Source: Aotearoamyces nothofagi (taxonomy: Eukaryota; Ascomycota; Leotiomycetes; Leotiales; Tympanidaceae). Taken from it: a stretch of DNA of 64,000 nt. The stretch lies in NCBI GenBank assembly GCA_015345905.1, contig JADDTR010000024.1, positions 352,091-416,090 on the forward strand, given 5' to 3'. The stretch's first letter is position 1. The number at the start of each line of letters is the position of its first letter. Shown here in pieces: positions 42,188 to 54,686 of this stretch. The notes beneath the pieces are model-generated. The model was not told the origin of the DNA. It did no database searches and saw nothing but the letters and a program-made list of their open reading frames with translations. Position numbers and translations under genes: made by a program.

Positions 42188-42697
42188 TGTGCACGGGCCT
42201 CGCTTAGTCTCGGTATATTGTTATTCCAGACGCAGGGTCGGTGCTCGGAGATATAATATTCCAGTATTTTCCGGTGCTGGAAGTGAGATTGTCCGAGAAT
42301 CCCTGCCTACCTAAAGTAGTCACGCTAGTGTACCCAGATAACGCGAAATTTAAATTCGCGAAATAACGATAGCGAGTGAGACGTGAGACAGGAACAGGTA
42401 CAGTGACAGAGTGCACGACACAACTTGAGCATCACATTCGGCCTTGCATAGCAGATGCTTCCGTGCAATATCTTTCTTCGAGCCAATTCGCCTGACGCCT
42501 TTTGCAATTTCTGGTTTTGCTCGCAGAGGCTGGCGGATTTGTAACAAGTCCGCGCATCGATCTGATATTCACGCGTCGCCCAGCACAACGGAGAACTTCT
42601 CTCGAGCAGCCCCCACCTAAACGCAAGCACCGTAGCTCCCTACGCAGTTACCGCATACATCGATATTGCTTGAGCACCTATGTAGCTTTTGAATAAG
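42188..42697. promoter_or_regulatory. Divergent promoter of CLR2 and the SNF2-PHD gene
   Basis: 510 bp between the two starts. It contains CGCGAAATTTAAATTCGCG (42342-42360), an inverted repeat with 6-bp outer arms, directly followed by AAATAACG. This gives two plus-strand CGCGAAA words (42342-42348 and 42357-42363), matching the CRCGAAA core bound by SBF/MBF-type G1/S regulators in yeasts. Function here is inferred. Confidence 0.55.
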
Positions 42698-45600
42698 ATG
42701 GCATCGACTTTCAAGGGTGTCTCAGGCTCAGAGTTGCCGCTCACCCCTGTGAAGCGCAATACAGCCTCAAGCCTGCTCGCCAAGTTCCAACCAAGTCATA
42801 TCGAACACAAAATGACGTCCGCAATAGCGAGCCGTAAATTAAGAACGAAACCCCGATTATCGTATGCAGAGTCTGATGGGTCCCCCCAAGTGTCATTCCA
42901 TACTCCAGATGCTACACAACAAAGCTTCAAACCCCTCGTTGATGAGGAGGATGAGATACAATACAACGAACGTAAATCATCTGCTAATCATAGCCTTCGG
43001 CCACGCAAGTCAATCGACTCATCTCTCAAGACCTTACAAAATGGGGACAAGCCTCAAAGGCAGCGTTTTATCCAAGTGAGTTATCCATAATAATACATAT
43101 CTATTTGGCAACTAATCGCCATTTAGAAGTCTTCACGCCAAAGAGCAGATGGCTCCTCCGATGAGGATGAACTGTCTTTCACTCCAATTGTCAGTGATCG
43201 AGTTGCCGTTCGGCAAGAGATTGCTAGTACTACAGCCGCAAAGCGTAATCGGTTTTTCGTCGAAAAGAAGGACTACTTCCTACCTCTTCTTCCAGCAAAT
43301 AACTTCATTAAGAAACTTGTCCACAAGCATGAAGCACTTAGCCCAGTAGAGAAGATTAAGGTGCCTGCAATAATGCCCTATGAAGAAATTGAGAAGCAAC
43401 CCAGAGGTGTTGAGGCCATCATGAAGCCTTACCAATTATCAGGCCTATCATTCATGGTGTATCTTCATCGCAACGGACTGTCTGGCATTCTTGGGGACGA
43501 GATGGGCTTAGGGAAAACTCTTCAGACCTTGTCGCTAGTCCAATACCTAAAGGAGAATGAGCCAAAGGCCGGCCGCCAATTGAGACCTGTAAGTTTTTTC
43601 TGTGGCCGGCAATATTTCATACCAATCCATTTCACTTGCATCAAGTGATTGCGGTATATTCACAGGCTCTGTCCCTGAAATGGTGTTATTGATCATGGCC
43701 ATATATTATTGTGCATATCATCTGCTGACTGGTCTTTGAAGTTTCTCGTCGTATGCCCGTTGAGCGTCCTGAGCAGTTGGATGGCAGAAGCAAAGAAGTG
43801 GACCCCGGGTCTTAAGGTAGTCCGTTTTCACGGTCCGATTAAGGAGCGGGATCGCTTGAAGAAGATCGTAGCAGGCGAGATCGATATGCATGGTAATTTG
43901 ACTTCCAAACAGAAGGCAAAACTTAAGACCCGACGGACTGCAGCTGGAAAACCGATTATATCCCTCGACTCAGACTCAGAAGAAGAGGAAGAGCTCGGCG
44001 TTGACTTGGTTGTGACAACTTACGAGTCTTACCTGGCAGAGCAATCTTGGTTCAAACGCGCCTTTGTGTGGAAATATGTCGTCCTTGATGAAGGCCACAA
44101 GGTAAGTTCTTCCTCTTCCATCTACTTCACAGAAAGCAAAAGTAACATTGGGTTCCCAGGTGAAAAATGATATGAGCCTGATTTCAAAAGCCTTGCAGGG
44201 ACTGCAGGCTGAATACCGTTTGATCCTCACGGGTACGCCTCTACAGAATAACCTTGCTGAGCTTTGGGCACTACTTCATTGGCTCTACCAGGACGTATTC
44301 GGCGAGCAGAGCAGCGAACTGTTTCGGACGTCCTTCGATTTGAGTAAAGGACTCTACTCAAATACGGTACTCGACGATTCCCGCCATCTCTTAGAGCTCA
44401 TTATGTTGCGACGCATGAAGAACTCACCAGGTGTTGATCTAAATCTTCCTACAAAAACTGAAGTCCTTCTCTTCGTCCCACTTAGTCCAATGCAGCGCTT
44501 CTGGTACACTAGATTGATCACGCGCGCTGACCAAGGTCTGCTCGACGAACTCTTCAGAGGTGCCAAGGATAAAGAGCAAAATTACATGAAAAAGGAAGAA
44601 GAGTTACTAGAGACCGAACTCATCAAGAAGGACACAGAGGCACTCGAGTCATCGTCAAAGGATATGGTCATCGGCAGCGATGAGTGGAAAGAAAGCAGAG
44701 AAATCATGAAGAGAACGATTGAACGTGAAAAGGCCCCTGTCACTGGTCAAGAACAGGTCTCTAAGAATTCTGCTTGGCAGAAACTTATGAACCTCCTCAT
44801 GCAACTGCGCAAAGTCTGCAACCATCCTTATCAAATTACCAACGCCGAGCCTGATCCGTTCGAACTCGGCGACCATATCATTAGTGCGTCTGGCAAGTTT
44901 ATTGTGCTGGAAAAGCTAGTGGCTGAGCTTGTTGTGAAGCAACGGAAGAAAATCCTGATCTTCAGCGGTTTCACTCGCATGCTAGATTTGGTCGAAGACT
45001 TCTTGTCGATCCGCGGTGGTGATGGTTCACTATATCGCTCAGTCCGTCTTGATGGCGGGACCGCAAGAGCACGGCGCAATCTTGGGATTCGGATGTTTAA
45101 TGACGAAAGTAGTGATTATCGTGTCATGCTAATATCAACGAGAGCTGGTGGTCTGGGCATCAATTTAGCAACTGCTTCGGATGTCGTGCTACTTGATCAG
45201 GACTGGAATCCTCAGATCACACTACAGGCAGAGGCACGGGCTCATCGGATCGGACAGAAAAAGCCAGTCACGATTTACAAACTTGTCAGTCAAGGTACGG
45301 TGGAAGAGCAGATGATGGGTCGCATTCAGAAGAAGCTATATCTCTCAGCCAAAGTTACCGAGGCTATGGAGGACATTCACACAAAGGCTGGCAAAGGCAA
45401 GAAAGGACCAGGGGGGCGTCCATCAAAAACTGACGACGACATGCCGCAGCTGAACACCGGCCAGCTCATGGCCCTTGTTCGACGAGGTGCCTCGGCCATT
45501 TCCCGTCCAGAAATAAACATAAATGAGATGCTGAGTTGGTAAGTTATCTAGATAATCCGCTTGGTGTTCCTAGAACCGACTCCTAACAATTTTTAGGGAC

Positions 45601-46596
45601 TGGGAAACTACTGTTGCCAAATGCAAGGATCAGCCAGCTGATATAAATGTCAAGAAAGACGCTATACCGGACGCTGTAGTTGACCAGGAAGCCGAGAAGA
45701 AATGGCTCACAGAGATGGAACGTGTCGAATCCCATGTGTTTGAAGGCAAGAAACTCGCTCGCATTAAAGGCAAGGCTATTTCAAGCACTGCCGATATTGC
45801 TAGTGAATGGAATAGAGCAGATCGAAGAGTTGGCAAGAATACTACGGTGATGGTTGATGGTTTCGCTATTAGTAAGGAGTCGATGGGCTGTAAAGAATGG
45901 GAGGCCGTTCCTACCATGGCCGGCAAAGATCCGAGACTTGCAGAGCCCAAGCGTGCTAAAAAGGCCCCCATCATTTCCCAGAGTCACTGCCAGGTCTGCT
46001 TAGATGGTGGAGAGCTTCATTGCTGTCAGCTGTGCCCTCGAGCGTACCACTTTAACTGTCTTGACCCAGTATACAAGGGAAAGGCCAAAGGCTGGCAGTT
46101 CAATTGCCCTCAACATCAGTGCACCGACTGCGAGCAGAAAACAACGGATGCAGGCGGAATGCTCTATCGCTGCCGTTGGTGTGAGCGTGCTTACTGCGAG
46201 GACTGTCTAGACTGGGACAAGACCACTCTAATTGGTGACAACCTGAAGGAATACGAAGTCCTAGGCTACCCGCAGATGACGCAGGCATTCTACATCCAGT
46301 GCCCTCGCTGTACTGATAACTTCACCGAGCGTCCCAACGAACGGGCCCTCTGCGACACAATGGCACAAGATGTTGAGATAGAGTATGAGCGTTTATTTGG
46401 TGGCGATGAGCGAAGCAGTCCTGGCGCAAGTCTTAGCGACGGTACCACAATCGAGACTCCAGGTGTTATCACTCCTATAGTCATTGATGATGATTTGGAG
46501 TTACTCCCAGGCAGGAAGAGAAAGGCGGGTAGTACTAGCCAGGGCAAGGCGGATATCTCATTCAAGCGCCGGAAGCTGAGAGGAAGCATGGATTAG
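42698..46596 (+). CDS. SNF2-family ATPase with C-terminal PHD-type zinc region
   Basis: Five exons: 42698-43075, 43127-43588, 43742-44101, 44160-45538, 45597-46596 (1192 residues). It starts [20 protein letters not shown]. Motif I is DEMGLGKT (GLGKT at 253-257), motif II DEGH (396-399), then [40 protein letters not shown] and [17 protein letters not shown]: a complete two-lobe SNF2 motor, closest by eye to the ISWI/CHD/LSH group. An acidic insert ([12 protein letters not shown]) splits lobe 1. Residues about 990-1085 hold a PHD-type Cys/His array beginning [20 protein letters not shown], with further C-x2-C pairs. No HAND-SANT-SLIDE or chromodomain is seen. Intron 2 (153 nt) ends at an AAG acceptor. 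Likely a nucleosome remodeller acting in chromatin, perhaps with the adjacent Clr2. Confidence 0.9.
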
Positions 46597-48688
46597 AGCA
46601 GAGCAGTGTGTGTGCGTTTACGACAGCATGAGAAAGAGAGATGGGCGTTTAGTGGGTCCCTCGAGCGTAGTTTGCTGGGCTATTATATTACGATATCAGG
46701 ATGTTGGTTTAGTCACTATTTTCGGCCGTGGTATGGACATTTTCTTCGAAGCTCAGGGGGTAAAGAGGGCCCTAGGCTTCTTATTTCCGTAGACTGGAGG
46801 CAGGTTTTCTAAGCTTTTGTTCCGAGACAACCCAGACGGAATGTATATGTAAGATTAGTAGTAGAATATCGAAATCTCGACGCCCTTCGAAGCAGTGAAA
46901 CAAAGGAATCTTTCGGGTTTGTGCAAATGGCCGTCCACCGTGACAGTGACGATGGCCTTGAAACGGAATCCTTCGTGGCCAAAGCGCGATCAATTTCTTA
47001 ATCCAGATCATTATGGGGACCAAAGTGAGCGCGAGTCATAGGCGAAGGCACAGCAGCACCCAAAACTGGGAACATCGGCCATTGAAGAAGGTTGCGCCAA
47101 GATGCGACGAGTTATTTTTGACTCTCATCCATCCTGTTACCGGTATATCGAATGCGCCGTGCAAATACGCGATCTCGATCTCCACACGTCGGCAGGAGCA
47201 GCGCGGCGTCCGGCCGGCGGCGATGGCTTAGTTTAGCCCAACGTACCAACCGGCGTTGTCCTTTCTGGATTTTTGTCGCGAACGTGCCTGCGGAAACCGC
47301 GTGATCACCTCGCACCCGCCCCCACTTGGTCCGCGACGAGGGAGGGTGTTTTCCTGGGCGCCTCGGTACCGCTCCCCCAGCCCACTGGGAAATGGAGTCC
47401 TGGGAGGCGGGAAGCTGAGGACACGTTGTTGCCGTGAATACAGTGCACTCGTGATGCGAGCGCCGGCAGATAAGCTAGAGCAACCATACGCGTTTGAAGA
47501 TTCCGAAGGTGCCTATGCGCAGAGATGTAATCCCATCACAGGTAGTACCACAGTGAGCCCACGGACGGGACAGTGGAGAGCGGGCCGAAGCGCTTTGTTA
47601 GGGGTTTGGCAGGAGAAGAGTGCCCATTGTGCCAGTCGTGCCAGTTACCACCTACCCGTGAGCTCCTTACAGGCCACGCAGGAATGGAACGGAATGAGGG
47701 CTGGAATGATGAGGGATCTGCAAAGATGATACGCTGATTTTCGGACCTTACAGCGGATAGGTATGGTGAACTGGTCGTCCGTACGGCGCCGTCTCATCTA
47801 CACCCGCGATGTAGCGGAGGTGAGCAAGTAAGGTGATAGCCTGATGACGGGCGCAGCTCTGCTGGGTTATAAACGATGCGACAGAATTTTGCTTGTCAAT
47901 CATCAGTGACGGCTTCGTTACCTATCGAGTATTGACTGCACACTCAAGTAATACCGACAAGGTCGTCGTGCACGGCGTCGCAGAAGTTTTCCTGCTTAAT
48001 TGAAGCATAGAAGCCTGATCTTCAGGAGTCCATCCAAAATTAACAAACGACTACAATACTGTAGTACATTTCCATCACTTGTAATCACTTTCAAGGGATT
48101 GTACTATGATCTGTTTGTAGTGGAATGTTGGATATCAGATCAACGAGTCAACGACACGACAGGCAGGCAGTCAGACGAGATGATAGGTATAGCATAGGCA
48201 TAAAATAGACAAAACTTAGCATAAAAGGTATAATCCGATGTTCGTAGGAATGTGCGTGAGCACAGCTCACTGCCGGGTTACATTCGAAGCCGCTGGAGGG
48301 GCACAATGGGGTCCTGACATGCCACTATGGGCTACAGTGCATACGGTGTATTCCAAGGACACGGCACACGATATGCGAGGCACTCCTGCCGGATAGGTAT
48401 GGATGCTTCCGCGGACTCGATATAAAGGGATACCGATATCGTGGTTTGACGACACGCTGGCGGTCACTCCATAGGGGTAAGATGCCTTCCTCCCATCCCG
48501 AAAGCCTGCGTTCAAGTGCCGAGCACGGAGAAGATATATACGGAGTACAATATGGGGAGAAGGCAGGTTGGATGGCAGAAGCACATTAGCTGCCTCGGTC
48601 CATGGCTCTTCAGCGCGGTCTTCCAACCCAATCGAGTCCTTCCCCACTGACTTGCAGATAGAGATGCAGATGCAGCAAGCGGGCAGGA

Positions 48689-48706
48689 CAGTACAGTACT
48701 GTACTG
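48689..48706. repeat. 18-bp perfect palindrome, GTAC-rich
   Basis: CAGTACAGTACTGTACTG equals its own reverse complement. Confidence 0.95.
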
Positions 48707-51368
48707 AACTGTCTGGTACAGGACTGTGGGTGGTGTAGTGGGCCGGTGGTCGATGCTCGTCATTTGTCAAGGGTTTGTCAGACTCCTAGGGAGTAGGGAC
48801 CCATGCTCCCTGTCAGATCCGAGGGTATGCCCTTGTCCGTGCTTGCGAATTGCATGCCAGCTTTACGGAGACGAGGGTGAACTTTGATGATCAATTGGGG
48901 CTTTGCGCCGCTTGAGAGAAGCTTCAAACGGACTGCCGAAGTTGATCATGGTATACACCAGGTCGAGGGTGCTCCGGAGAGTCGCTACCACACGGCGGCT
49001 ATCTGTATAATATCTTCTATGTTCTATAGAGGCCAAGCAGGGCAGTTAGAGGAGTTGGATTTCCAAACTTGATATCCATGAAGCTTCAGGATGGAAACGG
49101 TCGCTTATGCCTTCTACAGGCTGATTCCAATGCCAGAACTGGCTTGGAGGTTTGCGGGGAGCCCGACCAGTTCCCGCGAAATGCAGCAGGACATTTCGAG
49201 CATTTCGCTCCCGAGAACGAAAAGAAATGCCACAATGAACTGATAATTGTTAGCTTGTCCCACCGAGACTGCCGACGTAAAGCGCAACTGTGTGAGAACG
49301 TCCTCCGTACAGTGCCAAATTCCGTATCGGTGTATTACAAACCCGTCGTCACAGTTGGATAATAGTGAGATACGACTCGTACCGTACAGTACGAGGGAAG
49401 CTCTAGTACGTGTCTCACACATGGCGTTTGCCAATTTTCAAAGGTTGGAGCCATTCACTCCAGTCACTCCAGTCACTCCAGTCCTACAGACTTTTCGTAC
49501 TCCGTGATGATTCGTGGCTGCTTCGATACAGATCATTTCCGGAAACCTGTCTCACCGCCTATCAGCCCGTCCGCCAGTCCTGCGTCGCGACCACGTTCGT
49601 TATTGGCCATCCATGGCGAATTAAGGATATCCACGAATCATTGCATCATCCCCATTATCGAGGACGAAGGATCTCAAAGGCAATCCGAATCTAAGGATGC
49701 CGGTTTTCTCCTCCCCTGCTGGGAGCTGGTTATTGGTTCCAAGCAATGCAACAGAAGCACCATTCCTTCCACATTCCCGAAACAAGCACGAGCGTCGCAT
49801 TGGTCTCTACAACACCTCAGTGCTAAAGCAGGATATGTGGAAAGCCGTAGTCGGGAGCAAAGCTGGGCCAGACAGCTTCCGAGTACAGGGAAAGGCAAGT
49901 GCTGTTATGCTATATTCCGCAATAGCAGCAGCAATGGCTGATTCTTCAATGCATGCAGATTGTAGTCGTTCGTATTTCCGTACATACATACATACCTTAC
50001 TTACATATGCGATACGCCCAATATGATGGCACTCGCATTGCCGCAAGACGTCGCGACTGACTTGTAATTCCAGGGCCCGCAACTGCCACAGTATCCGTAT
50101 ATGGAGCCGTCTAAACCCATGGCACGCCAAGAGAAAAGAAAATTCAGTGCAGAGTGCCGGCCTGGACACCTTTATCCGCAATGCGTGGAATCACGAATAC
50201 ATTATCGTTGACTCGCTGAAGAGGCCGGTTGTAATGGTCAGGATGTCAGATATATAAGCCTTTTTAAATCCGTACTATCGAGAATGGGCACTCCACTCTC
50301 CAAATCCCACGATTAATTCCACCGGCATTGACTCTGGGCCGGATATTCTTATATTACTCCATAGGATAGAAAGGCCGGAAGCTATGAAACTTGTGAGAAT
50401 GTGACGAGCGTACATCGGTAGTCCGGGTACGGAGCGAGCGCAATAGTGCGTTGGTTGGGATGGGCATCGGCAGCCAGGACAAGGGTTTCTTGGCCGACCT
50501 GGCCACGTACTGTAAAGATCTGCTGCTACTTGAGTAGGAGTAGGAGTCGGCGCCGGCTGGTACGGGGCCATTAGCATTAGCCATGGACTCGTACGTACAG
50601 TACAGTGTGCCTCGTTTGGAACTCCTCCGCGTGGGACCGCGCTACGTCCGGTGATATGGTGGTACGGTACGATGGGATGTCGCGGTTCTGTCCCAAATCC
50701 AGGATTGCATTGCATGCAAGACTTGCCGGTGCAGATTCCAGTCGTTTGCAATTACAGGACGGATACAACCTCGCAATTCCAGCGTGGCAGGCGTGGGGTT
50801 TCTGCATAGCTACAGGACGTGACGTTTCGCTCCCTTTACCTTACTCTCTCCATCGATGGAACTGCAAGGCATCCGCCCACTTGCCAGCCAGCGAGTCAAG
50901 AGACAACAACGGCTCGGGACGCCGAGCCACTTATAGGGTCCTCGGCCAGAGGCTGCCCTTAGTCTTGCCCGGTTATATCATATGGTTTTAGAAGCGCTAG
51001 AATACCGGGCGACACACTGCTGGACGGGCTGCTCGATGGCTCCTGGAATGCATCTGTAGGGCACTCTTGCAGTAGGCGCCTCGCTGTTTCGAGCAGCCTG
51101 CCGTTGCCATATGCACTGGACGGCGCTGAAGGCCGCTCGCTACCGCAGCTAGTATCTCAAGTATGCTGTAATGCACTGGAGATGGGCAGTTAGAGTAGCC
51201 GATGGGTACAGTAGTCGGTGCAGCGGTACTGCAGAGGAGAGCAGAGCAGTACTTACTGCATGGTAGGTAAGAGAGTGGAACGACACAGCCTCGCTGCTGC
51301 CATTATGCCATTGCTTCTGTGCTGCTGTGGTGTGCTGTGATTGCGTGCTGCGAATGCTGTGAGTGCGT

Positions 51369-51392
51369 GGTGTGTGTGTGTGTGTGTGTGTG
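51369..51392. repeat. (GT)n microsatellite
   Basis: About eleven GT dinucleotides. Confidence 0.92.
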
Positions 51393-52707
51393 CTGTACGT
51401 ACGCACTGTACGTACTGGAATGTATTGTCGCTGGCTCGCGGCGGTTGCCACCCTGGCGCCCATCTCGCTCTGTCGCGTGCTGTAGCTGCCGCCTCCAGCT
51501 CCTTGCAGGCTGGTCTTCCGTGGCTGCCATGCGTGCCGCCGCCATGCCCGCCACGCCCGCCATGCCTGCCACGCTGCGAGTCAATGCTCCTTCGTGCCTT
51601 TGGCTGCGTGCTATACGGATATACGATACGATACAAGATACTGGAGCATCCATCCTCCTCCTGGATGCCTCTGCGAACCTAGGCGTATGTACTGTACCGT
51701 ACGGAGCAGCTTGTCCTCTCGGAAGCATCTTCACGCCCTCCACTCGGCCGAGCAAGGAGCCTGCCCGCGAGCACTCTCGTCCTGTGCGTCTGTACGGACT
51801 CCTCGATATGTGCTGTGCAGTGCGTACGGATGCATCTGCGGTCTGGAACGGGACATACATACGGTACCTGCCTGTCGCCGGTTCGCACGAGTCATCGAAA
51901 GGCCTCAATTGCGAGGGCGCCATGGATCGATACCTAGATAACGGTGCTGCAGCTAGCTCTCCCTCCTTGCTACTCACTAACCCCAAAGCCCGCCCGAACC
52001 TCCTCTCTTGCCTCCTCAACAACGCAGCGATTAATTTCGCGGCTCCCTGCTACGCTGTCCTATCCTGCCGTTCTACCCTCCTGCCCTCCCCGCCCACTTG
52101 GCGATCGGCCTGGTCTCCGAACGCATCCTAGGGACGGTCTTATACTGTACCTTACTGGCAGTGCTTAAGCCGTAGGTCCCTGCGATTAGCTCGAGCCATC
52201 GTGGTGCCAGTGTCGGGGTCAGCGCATTTTAGTAAGGTGCAACGGCCAACTTTCCCCCCACCCCCCCGTCCACCCAGACAATAGCACTGTGCAGTAGTAG
52301 GTGCTGTAGTACAGACTGCAAAGTACATATCAGTGGTGATCGTCCGATCGTCAACTCATTTTCTTCTGGATGCCCAAACGTCAGGAGCTCGACATCTGAC
52401 CGCCGCCTGGTGACAACAACTCGAATTTTCTGGAGAATTCCCTGTCCGCACGGAATCATCTCTTGATGCGAATCGCTCGATTAATTATTTACAGCGAGGA
52501 CAAGGGCAGGAACTGGGACCTTGGGGGGGAGAGTATCTGTGAAGCCGAGATATTCTGGATGGACCCGAACGACATATTGCCCCAATGACAATTAATTAAA
52601 CTTCTATTCTTCCCATCCAACACAAAGGTCAATAGCAACGGCTCCCACATAGCTTGCATGCACTGAGCCTCGCCTGCTGGACATCGTGTCTAAATATACT
52701 TAGCAAT

Positions 52708-53933
52708 ATGAGTACGCCACCAAGCGGTCCTCCTGGAACGCCAAAGGAGAAGAAGGGATTAGGCAAATATGTTGCTAGGATCAAGAGTGTCATTAAGAGA
52801 GGGGACTCATTCAAGAGGAAATCCGTACCAGATGTATCGGCTCTTGGAGCACCGTCCACCTCTGCAGTTCCCAAGGCCAGGTTCGTTATGTTGTTAATTT
52901 ACGACGCCCGATGACTTTGCTAATCGTATGATTTATATCTAGCACAACGCCGGCACAAGAGCCTCATGAAACAACATCGACACCTCCGGTCAGTACCTCG
53001 GCGCCTGAAGTAAGATCAACTCCTCCAGGACGTCTGGATAGAGCTCGCAAACTTGCCGAGAAATATAATATAGACCTCGGACCTCTGGATTGGAAAGCTC
53101 CAGTTGCTGCTGAACGTGTAGAGAAGCCCATCAGGATGCGTATCCACCGTACATGCCATCGTTGCAATACCACATTCGGAGCGAATAAGGTCTGCCTCAC
53201 CTGCCAGCATACGCGTTGCACGAATTGCCCGCGGTATCCTCCCAAGAAGGTGCCTAAAGAGGACAAAGGAAAAGTCATCGAAGGGAAAGCCGTCTCCTCC
53301 CTGAAGGAAGCTCCTAAAACTTCCCATTATGCCACTGGCGCCGATGGTAAAGAGACTTCCACGCCGACGAAAAAGCAGCCTAAATATATTCTCACTATAC
53401 CGTCCAGAACTGGTGGGCAAGATCTTGTTAGAAAGAAGCCGAGGCAAAGAATCAGGAGAAATTGCCATGCCTGCCAGACACTGTTTCTTCCTGGAAGTAA
53501 GATTTGTGCTGGATGTGGTCACGTTTGTTGCACCGACTGCCCCAGAGATCCGTAAGTCTACATATATTTTGTCATCTATACATGACCACGCAAGCGTTAA
53601 CTAACAATTCAAAGTGCCAAACGTCATAAATATCCTAATGGGTATCCTGGCGATGTTGAAGCTACAGCGGTCGAATCATCTGACGACTCGCCTTCAAAGC
53701 CGAGTCGTGTATACAAGAAAATCCGCCGCCCGATTCGATATACTTGCCATACATGCAGCACCCAATTCCATCGCGGTGAGAGTACTTGCTTAAATTGTGG
53801 ACACGAGAAGTGCAAAGAGTGTCCACGCGTGCCGCCGAAAAAGATAAAACCTGAGCCAGATCCCGACGTCCTTAAGAGTTTGGAGGAGAAGCTTGCAGCC
53901 TTGGGCGTGGGATCTGGGATGCCGATAGGGTAA
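52708..53933 (+). CDS. Protein with three six-cysteine zinc-binding-like repeats, function unknown
   Basis: Three exons: 52708-52880, 52943-53551, 53615-53933 (366 residues); introns 62 and 63 nt, both in frame (phase 2). It starts MSTPPSGPPGTPKEKKGLGK; the first 120 residues are basic, then Pro/Ser/Thr-rich. Three copies of one motif follow, at about residues 129, 232 and 305: CHxC-x9/10-C-x2-C-x-H-x2-C-x2-CPR (CHRC...CLTCQHTRCTNCPR, CHAC...CAGCGHVCCTDCPR, CHTC...CLNCGHEKCKECPR). Each copy is preceded by a basic stretch (IRRPIRYT, RQRIRRN, MRIHRT). Six Cys and two His per repeat suggest metal binding of zinc-ribbon or double-knuckle type, perhaps with RNA or DNA. I do not recognise a named family. 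Exon 2 and 3 boundaries fall just after repeat 2. Confidence 0.82.
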
Positions 53934-54686
53934 CAAGAGTGGTTCAAAGCATAGTCTTGCATAATTCAAATATACGGGACCATATCTGGATAACAAGATT
54001 AGGATCCCAAGAGTCGGTTTGCGAAGACGGGCATTCAACGAGGTCACATTCAACGAGGTCACGACGAGCGTAGCAAAATTCGGTGTTTGATGTTTGTGTG
54101 TTTTGGATTTTGGGTTCTGGGTTTTGGGTTTTGGCTTGATTTTAGGTCTGTACTGGACGGACGAGATAGCGAGCGCTTGGGAATCCATTTGATACCACTT
54201 CTCTCTCTCTACTAGCATATTGAACGACTACGAAAGTCCAATATCGTGAGATGCTAATATAGTGTTAGCTTTCGCAATGTACAGGGATCAAGTCAAATGA
54301 CTATCTTATCAATTATATAGGCAAATGAGAAGAGTAAATTCATCGACCTGATCTTCTTGTTCTTTTGAGTGCTCAGATGAAGGCGAAAAGAACCTGGATA
54401 TAAAAGATAGCAAGCGGTAGAATAATTGACGATTGACGAGACGAGATCTAGAGATGCTACCTATCGCTTGTTCTCGCTATCCTCGCCCGCTGCTTCACGT
54501 ATATAACGACCGCGCCGCGAGGGACGAAAAGTCTACATCCACGACATTAAACCCGATTCAGCATCCGGATATCAGCAGGCGCAATCTTCACTCGGAGCGA
54601 GGTGTCACTAAGGAGTCACGGCAAGGGTAATTCTTTCAAGATGTATTTTAAACCAAGGTATAGATCGATACGTAATCATATGGTGC
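53934..54686. other. Convergent intergenic region
   Basis: Between the 3' ends of the triple-motif gene and DBP4. T/G-rich stretch TTTTGGGTTTTGGG near 54115-54135. No gene seen. Confidence 0.6.

Larger units (their letters stand above)
46597..52707. other. Long gene-poor intergenic region
   Basis: About 6.1 kb with no gene I can support. It has many GTAC-containing palindromes (18-bp one at 48689-48706; others near 49380, 50595, 51400 and 51691), CCAGTCACT repeats (about 49456-49485) and a GT array (51369-51392). A plus frame at 49504-49941 (145 codons) has some ordered amino-acid composition but overlaps two other open frames and no family fits. Frames of 100-270 codons at 51150-52130 lie on both strands of GC-rich DNA. 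Confidence 0.6.

Noticed and set aside
49504-49941. 145-codon plus frame
   Set aside because: Two other frames are open over the same bases, there is no recognisable family, and no splice pattern extends it.
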